Below are positions 1 through 4,717 of a stretch of DNA of 9,865 nt, piece after piece; within the stretch, counting starts at the first letter, position 1, and each line of letters opens with the position of its first letter. A program made the position numbers and the translations under genes. The notes beneath the pieces are model-generated. The model searched no databases, was not told the origin of the DNA, and saw nothing but the letters and a program-made list of their open reading frames with translations. The DNA comes from an uncultured Porphyromonas sp. (GTDB lineage Bacteria; Bacteroidota; Bacteroidia; Bacteroidales; Porphyromonadaceae), in assembly GCA_900554935.1 (NCBI GenBank), contig USJF01000043.1, positions 1-9,865 on the forward strand, read 5' to 3'.

Positions 1-7
1 GAGGAAA

Positions 8-50
8 GGAAACGAAAGTAGGTCAGAAAACTTTCGTTTCCCGACCTACT
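8..50. repeat. Interleaved inverted repeats (two mutually exclusive hairpins)
   Basis: GGAAACGAAAGT at 8-19 is the perfect reverse complement of ACTTTCGTTTCC at 30-41 (12 bp, 10-base loop). AGTAGGTC at 17-24 is the perfect reverse complement of GACCTACT at 43-50 (8 bp). The arms are ordered A-B-A'-B' and A overlaps B by three bases, so the two hairpins compete or could form a pseudoknot-like fold. No T-run follows on either strand, so it is not a simple intrinsic terminator. A weaker 7-bp stem with one G-U pair, 53-59 with 68-74, follows. No function can be assigned; it may be the edge of a repeat element that continues outside the window. Confidence 0.6.
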
Positions 51-86
51 CGATTGGAGAAAGGAGGCTCCGATATGTCTCAGGTT

Positions 87-205
87 GAATGCCGAGTTAC
101 AAACTAAGGGATGGCGGAGTTACAAACTCAGTGATCACTCAGTTACAAACTAAGCCATCACTGAGTTACAAACTAAGCCATCACTGAGTTACAAACTCGG
201 CTTTC
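87..205. repeat. 23-bp tandem repeat array 1 (BrickBuilt/MITE-like)
   Basis: The exact 11-mer AGTTACAAACT begins at 95, 118, 141, 164 and 187, a strict 23-bp period over five units. The 12-base intervals differ: AAGGGATGGCGG, CAGTGATCACTC, then AAGCCATCACTG twice. The array is bounded by an inverted repeat: GAATGCCGAGTT (87-98) pairs with AACTCGGCTTTC (194-205) at 11 of 12 positions. It lies just beyond the 3' end of the exported hydrolase gene and contains no ORF. A 23-nt minisatellite inside an intergenic MITE (BrickBuilt) is known in Porphyromonas gingivalis; period, placement and bounding inverted repeats agree, but sequence identity to it was not checked. The unit is too short for a CRISPR repeat. 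Confidence 0.9.
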
Positions 206-269
206 GCCCTGTTAACCTATTGGCTTCTAGCACGATATATAGGCGTTGGCAACGAGCCTTGAAACTAGC

Positions 270-1469
270 CTATTTTTTGCTTTTCTCTGATTTTTGGGGC
301 GAGTGTGAGGCGAGGGCTTGACGCTGTAGCTGGAGGGCTTTTTGGATCATCTCTTGCTGGAGCTGTGGGGAGTGCGTGGCTTGTAGGCGTGGTATATACT
401 CGGCTTCGAGGACTTCCAATTGCTGTGCTAGCCCGGTGCCATCGGGGCGGTAGATGAGGGGCATATAGAGGTAGCGAGTCTCCTCTACTGTCCGGATAGG
501 ATAGAGTTTTTGGCGCTTCAGCTCTTTGGCGAGTGAGGCGATGGTCTCCTTATCAGAAGTAGCTCTCTGAAGCTCGGCAGGAATTTCGTTGGTGGTCCAA
601 ACGGGAATGAGTGGTGAGAGGTAGGGCTGGCCGATCTCTACCCATGAGGTGGTGAGCTGTGGGTCCTCACCTTTTGCTACTCCCTCTACGAGGATCATCG
701 AACTGGTATCGAAGCGAGCTATGAGGTCGTCGGAATCGACAAATCCGCTGTGGCTAGGGAGCTGTCCTTTCTCTGCCAGTTCTCGATAGTCTATCTCCAT
801 TAGGCCGTGGTACATAGAGCGGCTCAAGCGACTTCCGAGTAGCTCTACTGTTACTTCGCCTGGCTTAAGTGGGGCAAATAGGTTGGCGGCACAGCGGTAG
901 CGGACATATCCGTAGCCTTCGTCTTCGGTGCCAGTGTAGGAAAAGTTGGTGCGAAGTACGTATCCTTGGGGGGCTTCATTGGCATCAAACTTGGTCCAGG
1001 TCTCATTATTTACTTCGTAAAAGGCGGCTCCCCCTTCGGCGTCGATCACTCCAAAATGAGCTGCTAGTCCCATAGGACGGGGAAGGGCATCTAGGAGTGC
1101 TTCGAACTCGGAGAGGTTGCGGCACTCGGCAAGGGCTCGCTTCATTAGTACGCCTTCTTGGTCTATGTAATGGCCTTTGTAGCCGTGATTGACATTGAAG
1201 GAGGCGCTATTCATTATGGCGAAGCCGTGGCTATTGTGCCCGCCCCACACTTGTAGGGCGAGGGTATCGGAGTCGTTGACCAGCCCGATGTAGTAGCCGA
1301 GGGGGCTTTCGAAGCGCTGCATGTGATTGTCGTAGGCTTCGGTGTCGCGGAGTTTCCAGATCATGGGTCGGCCACTCTTGGTAAATCGTCCTGAGAGTAC
1401 GGCGGTGGTGCAGGCGATGGCCTGTGTGGTGGCTAGTAGTAGTAGCAGTGTGGTGAGTAGTTTTTTCAT
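270..1469 (-). CDS. Exported Ntn-hydrolase, C45/choloylglycine-hydrolase-like amidase
   Basis: 399 aa. Residues 1-19 form a clear signal peptide: MKK, then a Leu-rich core (residues 8-12 are all Leu), ending QAIA. Mature Cys20 (CTTAVLSG) would be the N-terminal nucleophile of an Ntn-hydrolase, followed by a GRPMIWKLRDT segment typical of the acyl-CoA:6-APA acyltransferase/penicillin V acylase superfamily. Downstream are the family-like GGHNSHGFAIMNS segment and VLRTNFS, where an Asn usually helps form the oxyanion hole. The family cleaves or transfers linear amide bonds (bile-salt conjugates, penicillins, acyl-peptides); the substrate here cannot be told. Cys20 could also be read as a lipobox Cys, but AIAC is a poor lipobox and the CTT context favours the nucleophile. 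A start at 1541 would add 24 residues overlapping folC and bury the signal peptide, so 1469 was chosen. The gene starts 10 bases after the folC stop and is probably cotranscribed with it. The tail is Lys/Ser-rich (KSEKSKK). No convincing terminator follows. Confidence 0.82.
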   Translation of the reverse strand: MKKLLTTLLLLLATTQAIACTTAVLSGRFTKSGRPMIWKLRDTEAYDNHMQRFESPLGYYIGLVNDSDTLALQVWGGHNSHGFAIMNSASFNVNHGYKGHYIDQEGVLMKRALAECRNLSEFEALLDALPRPMGLAAHFGVIDAEGGAAFYEVNNETWTKFDANEAPQGYVLRTNFSYTGTEDEGYGYVRYRCAANLFAPLKPGEVTVELLGSRLSRSMYHGLMEIDYRELAEKGQLPSHSGFVDSDDLIARFDTSSMILVEGVAKGEDPQLTTSWVEIGQPYLSPLIPVWTTNEIPAELQRATSDKETIASLAKELKRQKLYPIRTVEETRYLYMPLIYRPDGTGLAQQLEVLEAEYIPRLQATHSPQLQQEMIQKALQLQRQALASHSPQKSEKSKK

Positions 1470-1479
1470 TGTATTAATT

Positions 1480-2775
1480 TTAGAGTGTGAGTAATTCTCC
1501 AACAACGTAGTTGCTTCCACCCACGAAGAGGGTTTCGGCACCTAGCGCTTTAGTTTTTTCGATCGCTTTTTGGTAGGCGAGGTGGATATCGGGTATCACT
1601 TCGCTATGGGTGATGCCGGCAGACTGGGCGAGAGCTTGTAGTTCGGTAGCTGGAAGGGCACGTGGGGTGTGGGCTTGGCAGAAGATATAGTAGGCCTCTT
1701 GTGGAAAGTAGGGCACTACGTGTGGAATATCTTTGTCGCCTGCCATACCGATGAGTAGCACTAGTCCGCCTTCTCTCTGCCACTGCTGTAGGGTGGGGGC
1801 GAGATGTTGCCAGGCGTCGGGGTTGTGGCCTGTATCAATGACGATGGTAGGGTTGGTCTCTTGGATTACTTCCAGTCGCCCTCTTAGTCCGTAGTGACTT
1901 AGCTTCTTCAGTCCATTGTGCAAGGCATCATCTGTTATCTGATATCCTTTGGCACGGAGTAGTAGTAGCACTTGTAGTACCCCTCCAAGGTTTTCGAGCT
2001 GGTAGTTGCCACCAAGTGGTAGTGTGAAGGTGCCGAAGTGTGCGGTGGTGACCTTGTACCCTATTTTGAGTGGCTGGTACATGAGGATTTCTTCCTCTCG
2101 ATCGGCAAGGGTGAGGGGCGCCTGTAGCTCTTTGGCTTTAGCTACCACTACTTCGGTGACTTCTGCTACTGAGCTACGGCTTAGTACTACTGGGGTGGCA
2201 GGCTTGATGATACCTGCCTTTTCGCCAGCAATGAGGTGAAGGGTATTGCCTAGGTACTGGGCGTGGTCCATGCTTACGTTGGTGATGAGACTCACGAGTG
2301 GGTGGATCACGTTGGTGCTATCTAGTCTGCCCCCCATGCCTACTTCGATCACGGCGATATCGACTTTCTCTGCGACGAAGTAGGCGAATGCGAGGGCGGT
2401 GGTAAGCTCGAAGAAGGTGGGCGCTAGCTCTGTGGGCATCTTTTGCCGTATCATCTCTACAAACTGGATGACAAATGCTTGGGGTATCATCTCGCCATTG
2501 ATGCGGATCCGCTCACGGAAGTCGACGAGGTGGGGCGAGGTGAATAGTCCTACTCGAAGCCCGCTCTCGGCGAGGGTGGCAGCGAGCATAGTGCTACTGG
2601 AGCCTTTGCCATTGGAGCCGGCGATGTGGAGTGTGGTGAGTCGTTTGTGGGGGGAGCCACAGAGCTGTAGTAGGGCCTCGACGCGTTCTAGCCCTGGTTT
2701 GTAACCGGAGGCTCCCTCTTTCTCGAACTGTGGTAATTGTGAGAATAGATATTCTGTTGTCTCTTGATAGGTCAT
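1480..2775 (-). CDS. folC: Bifunctional folylpolyglutamate/dihydrofolate synthase FolC
   Basis: 431 aa, normal length for FolC. The cytoplasmic enzyme joins L-glutamate to dihydropteroate and/or extends folate with glutamates, using ATP. Visible motifs: GLERVEALL (28-36), P-loop GSNGKGS (53-59), TSPHLVDFRERI (79-90) for the folate site, EVGMGGRLDSTN (144-155), TNVSMDH (165-171) and EKAGIIK (185-191) for metal and ATP contacts, then LRGRLE (297-302) and DTGHNPD (314-320) in the C-terminal Mur-ligase-type domain. The start at 2775 (MTYQETTEYL) is preferred because family members begin just before this helix; a start at 2814 would add 13 residues and begin inside the promoter motif. It is first in a two-gene unit with the exported hydrolase. 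A promoter candidate lies at 2814-2821, and the terminator at 2867-2902 separates it from the nuclease gene. Confidence 0.95.
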   Translation of the reverse strand: MTYQETTEYLFSQLPQFEKEGASGYKPGLERVEALLQLCGSPHKRLTTLHIAGSNGKGSSSTMLAATLAESGLRVGLFTSPHLVDFRERIRINGEMIPQAFVIQFVEMIRQKMPTELAPTFFELTTALAFAYFVAEKVDIAVIEVGMGGRLDSTNVIHPLVSLITNVSMDHAQYLGNTLHLIAGEKAGIIKPATPVVLSRSSVAEVTEVVVAKAKELQAPLTLADREEEILMYQPLKIGYKVTTAHFGTFTLPLGGNYQLENLGGVLQVLLLLRAKGYQITDDALHNGLKKLSHYGLRGRLEVIQETNPTIVIDTGHNPDAWQHLAPTLQQWQREGGLVLLIGMAGDKDIPHVVPYFPQEAYYIFCQAHTPRALPATELQALAQSAGITHSEVIPDIHLAYQKAIEKTKALGAETLFVGGSNYVVGELLTL

Positions 2776-2813
2776 ATCTTGTTTTACTCTAAGGTAAATA
2801 ATGTTGCTTCTCA

Positions 2814-2821
2814 CAAAGATA
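2814..2821 (-). promoter_or_regulatory. Bacteroidota -7 promoter element of folC
   Basis: The minus strand reads TATCTTTG, a full match to the Bacteroidota -7 consensus TAnnTTTG. The -33 region is weak: GTCG sits 19 bases upstream where TTTG is expected. Transcription would start near 2807, giving a leader of about 30 bases before the folC ATG. It lies directly downstream of the preceding unit's terminator, where a new promoter is needed. Confidence 0.55.
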
Positions 2822-2866
2822 ACTATTTTCCAGCTTTATCCGACGGGCTGAATGGGTCGGAGATAC

Positions 2867-2902
2867 AAAAAAAAGGAGCGCCCTGTACGGGGCGCTCCTT
2901 TT
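2867..2902 (-). terminator. Rho-independent terminator after the nuclease gene
   Basis: GGAGCGCCC (2875-2883) pairs perfectly with GGGCGCTCC (2890-2898) around a 6-base loop; flanking A/T bases extend the stem to 13 bp. On the minus strand it is followed by eight T residues (2874-2867). It begins 22 bases beyond the stop of the PD-(D/E)XK gene and so ends the lrp-nuclease unit. The A-tract is matched by only four T on the other side, so it works best on the minus strand. Confidence 0.93.
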
Positions 2903-2923
2903 GCTTTGGGCTATCCTGCTATA

Positions 2924-3712
2924 TTAGTAGAGGTCGAGCATCATCTTTACTTCGTTTTCGTAGTTGGGGACCTTCACCTTGTGATATCTTGAGAAGGAGG
3001 GGCTGAGGATCACCAGGTACATATCGCTTACTTCTATGCCGTAGTTGCGCTTTAGGATCTCGGCGTATAGGTTTTGCTGGAGTGCTGCGTGGATGAATGG
3101 GGTATCATCGAGGTGGCTGATGACGCCATGCCCTTTTTGTCGGAAGTTGCTTCGATTGGGCTGAAAGATACCATCTACTTCGCGGCCCATTCGCCGGCTA
3201 CGCTTCCAATCGTACATTGTGAAGGTGCCATCTATCTCCTGAACAAGCAGGTCGAGTGTGCCTGCAAGCCAGTGCTTATCATCGTAGATCATCCATTCGG
3301 TACGGTAGGGGTCGATGCGGTGGTCACGTACGAACTGATTGAAGTACTCCATCTCTTTCTCTATACTGTAGGCACGGCCCTCTCCGCCTTGCTCTGGGGC
3401 GAGGAGCATACTGCTCTCTGGGATATCGCCGAGGAAGCTGCGCTCTATCTGTGTATGTAGAAAGGTGCCGAGGTTGCGGGCGATGTAGCCTTTATTGTCT
3501 TGCTCGGCCTTTTTCAGCTCCTTCTGCTGGAGGGAGAGGGCGTCATCGCGATTGATCCAGAAGTAGGGGTCGTAGGGGTCGAAAAAGGAGGCTATGAATG
3601 AGGTGACGGATGTGAGAGGCTCTATCCTCCCAATGTGTGTATAGGTGTGACTCTCTGCATCAAATCGGAGATCTCCATCTCTCTCAAATGCGTTCCTTTG
3701 GTTGTAATTCAT
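2924..3712 (-). CDS. PD-(D/E)XK superfamily nuclease, RecB/Cas4/phage-exonuclease-like
   Basis: 262 aa, single domain. Motifs in order: an N-terminal LRFDAESHTY...LTSVTSFI stretch (15-40), seen in phage- and virus-type PD-(D/E)XK exonucleases; GTFLHTQIE (82-90), the helix that supplies His86; Glu139 in RTEWMIYDD; AGTLDLL (150-156) with the metal-binding Asp154; DWK (168-170), the D-x-K part of the motif; and QQNLYAEIL (212-220), the Q-xxx-Y element of RecB-type nucleases. All catalytic positions are present, so activity is plausible, probably on DNA. Substrate and polarity are unknown, and no cas, recB or phage gene is visible beside it. It lies 63 bases downstream of an Lrp-family regulator with no terminator between, and a strong terminator follows, so the two genes form one likely transcript. 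AAGGAT directly precedes the ATG, with AGGAGA slightly farther upstream. Confidence 0.8.
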   Translation of the reverse strand: MNYNQRNAFERDGDLRFDAESHTYTHIGRIEPLTSVTSFIASFFDPYDPYFWINRDDALSLQQKELKKAEQDNKGYIARNLGTFLHTQIERSFLGDIPESSMLLAPEQGGEGRAYSIEKEMEYFNQFVRDHRIDPYRTEWMIYDDKHWLAGTLDLLVQEIDGTFTMYDWKRSRRMGREVDGIFQPNRSNFRQKGHGVISHLDDTPFIHAALQQNLYAEILKRNYGIEVSDMYLVILSPSFSRYHKVKVPNYENEVKMMLDLY

Positions 3713-3775
3713 ATCCTTAAATTTCTCCTTTAGATGTATATTGTATCTGCTTAGGGGAGGGGCTCTGCTCGATTG

Positions 3776-4252
3776 TTATTCGTTGTCGTCTTGAATTTCT
3801 TTTACTACAAATGGACGCTGTAGGCTCTGCTTTAGGGAGATAAGTGTCTCGGTGGAGACTACGCCCTCAATCTGCTGTAGCTGATCATTAAGTATGTGCA
3901 TGAGGTGGTCGTTGTCCCGAGCATAGAGCTTTATGAGCATGGTGTATGGGCCTGTGGTGTAGTGTATCTCTACTACTTCTGAGATTTGCTCTACCTGCTT
4001 TACTACTGTATTATAGAGGGAGCCTCGCTCAAGCACTATCCCTACGTAGGTGAGGGTTTTGTAGCCTAGAGCACTGTAGTTGATGCAGCTTCTTGAGCCT
4101 TGTAGCACACCCCCGCCTATTAGTCTTTGGATGCGTTGGTGTATGGCTGCTCGTGATAGGTCACAGGCCTCTGCAATATCCATATAAGGTCTGCGTGCAT
4201 CTTCTGAGAGCATATTGATGATTTTAATATCGACTTCGTCTATCTTTTTCAT
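3776..4252 (-). CDS. Lrp/AsnC-family transcriptional regulator
   Basis: 158 aa, usual Lrp/AsnC length. The N-terminal helix-turn-helix covers about residues 8-50 (DIKIINMLSEDARRPYMDIA, then CDLSRAAIHQRIQRL as the recognition part). A beta strand (TYVGIVLERG) leads into the RAM/ligand domain, with VVEIHYTTGPYTMLIKLYARD as the typical oligomer and effector-binding segment. Such proteins form dimers to octamers and bind amino acids or similar effectors; the effector here is unknown. It starts a unit with the downstream PD-(D/E)XK nuclease. A -7 element at 4312-4319 and a candidate dyad operator at 4283-4305 suggest autoregulation, common in this family. A paralogue-level name (lrp versus asnC) is not justified. 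Confidence 0.92.
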   Translation of the reverse strand: MKKIDEVDIKIINMLSEDARRPYMDIAEACDLSRAAIHQRIQRLIGGGVLQGSRSCINYSALGYKTLTYVGIVLERGSLYNTVVKQVEQISEVVEIHYTTGPYTMLIKLYARDNDHLMHILNDQLQQIEGVVSTETLISLKQSLQRPFVVKEIQDDNE

Positions 4253-4282
4253 ATAGCTATTTCCAATTTAGCTCTTGCTATT

Positions 4283-4305
4283 GATTTGAATAAAGTGTTT
4301 AAATC
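4283..4305. promoter_or_regulatory. Candidate Lrp-type operator in the lrp leader
   Basis: GATTTGAA (4283-4290) and TTTAAATC (4298-4305) are reverse complements at 7 of 8 positions, separated by TAAAGTG. The half-site centres are 15 bases apart, as in the AT-rich imperfect palindromes bound by Lrp-family dimers. The site covers the expected transcription start of the lrp gene, where binding would block transcription. Inferred from position and symmetry only. Confidence 0.35.
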
Positions 4306-4311
4306 TTCCGA

Positions 4312-4319
4312 CAAAGATA
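4312..4319 (-). promoter_or_regulatory. Bacteroidota -7 promoter element of the lrp-nuclease unit
   Basis: The minus strand reads TATCTTTG, identical to the folC element and matching TAnnTTTG. A T-rich stretch (GTTTTTTGC) lies just upstream. No good TTTG -33 box is found 19-21 bases upstream. Transcription would begin near 4305, giving a leader of about 53 bases. Confidence 0.6.
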
Positions 4320-4360
4320 GCAAAAAACAAGCCAATTCACTGCTATTTCCTATTTTCCTT

Positions 4361-4368
4361 TACTTTTG
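4361..4368 (+). promoter_or_regulatory. Possible divergent plus-strand -7 element
   Basis: TACTTTTG matches TAnnTTTG on the plus strand, 42 bases beyond the lrp -7 element and pointing towards repeat array 2. No TTTG is seen at the expected -33 distance and no clear gene follows. It could drive a short non-coding transcript through the array, or be a chance match in AT-rich DNA. Confidence 0.25.
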
Positions 4369-4471
4369 TAAGTAATGCGGGTAAGGGAAGGCGAGGAGGC
4401 AACAGCCTTTCTCGATTCTGCAAGATTTCTTTATGGCGAAGATTGGAGATGCCCAAAATAAGCGGTTATCT

Positions 4472-4575
4472 AGTTCGAAGGCAAAGCAACGACGAGTTTG
4501 TAACTAAGCGATTGCTGAGTTCGAAACTCCACGATGAGTGAGTTACAAACTTAGCAATCGCTCAGTTACAAACTC
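4472..4575. repeat. 23-bp repeat array 2, with an internal inversion and long hairpin
   Basis: Units begin at 4472, 4495, 4518, 4541 and 4564, exactly 23 bp apart, in phase with the unit of array 1. Cores: AGTTCGAAGGC (degenerate), AGTTTGTAACT (reverse complement of the standard core), AGTTCGAAACT, then AGTTACAAACT twice. The inverted left part pairs with the right part: 4494-4521 against 4548-4575 matches at 26 of 28 positions, including AGCGATTGCT (4507-4516) with AGCAATCGCT (4553-4562). This gives a long hairpin with a 26-base loop. The array lies between the maeB terminator and the lrp promoter. Confidence 0.9.
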
Positions 4576-4650
4576 AATTTTCAGCTTTATAACCCTATGA
4601 TTTATAGCCTATTGTAAGCCTCCTTTGTGGCTCTGTTTTGCTCGCGGGAT

Positions 4651-4691
4651 TTAAAACCCTTGCGGTAGTACTTTGTGCTACCGCAAGGGTT
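4651..4691 (-). terminator. Terminator hairpin after maeB
   Basis: AACCCTTGCGGTAG (4655-4668) and CTACCGCAAGGGTT (4678-4691) form a perfect 14-bp stem with a 9-base loop. On the minus strand it begins 26 bases beyond the maeB stop. The T-run is short (four T, two of them in the stem, then AAAT), so release may be less efficient than at 2867-2902. Confidence 0.75.
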
Positions 4692-4717
4692 GAATGGTAT
4701 TATGGATTGTCTGCTCG

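Larger units (their letters stand above)
4253..4717. other. 465-base intergenic region between lrp and maeB
   Basis: No convincing gene. From left to right it holds the lrp leader with a small ATAGCTAT palindrome (4253-4260), a dyad at 4283-4305, the lrp -7 element, a plus-strand TACTTTTG motif (4361-4368), about 100 bases of unassigned sequence, the second 23-bp repeat array (4472-4575), an AT-rich stretch and the maeB terminator hairpin (4655-4691). A 28-codon plus-strand ORF at 4375-4461 begins where the plus-strand motif would start transcription, but has no recognisable product. Confidence 0.85.

Noticed and set aside
87..205. CRISPR array
   Set aside because: The conserved part is 11 bp with 12-bp intervals, two of which are identical. 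CRISPR repeats are longer with unique spacers of about 30 bp, and no cas genes are present.
210..220. Sixth degenerate repeat unit of array 1
   Set aside because: TGTTAACCTAT is in the right phase but matches the core at only 5 of 11 positions.
241..259. Terminator hairpin after the exported hydrolase
   Set aside because: Only a short bulged stem (AGG and CGTT arms) with no T-run on the minus strand; not convincing.
1470..1541. Longer N-terminus for the exported hydrolase (start at 1541)
   Set aside because: It would place 24 residues ahead of an evident signal peptide and overlap the folC 3' end.
3074..3460. 128-codon plus-strand ORF inside the nuclease gene
   Set aside because: It is antisense to the region that encodes the nuclease catalytic motifs; no recognisable domain.
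4375..4461. 28-codon plus-strand ORF as a real small gene
   Set aside because: Chance ORFs of this length are common, it has no ribosome-binding site and no recognised family. It is kept only as context for the possible divergent transcript.
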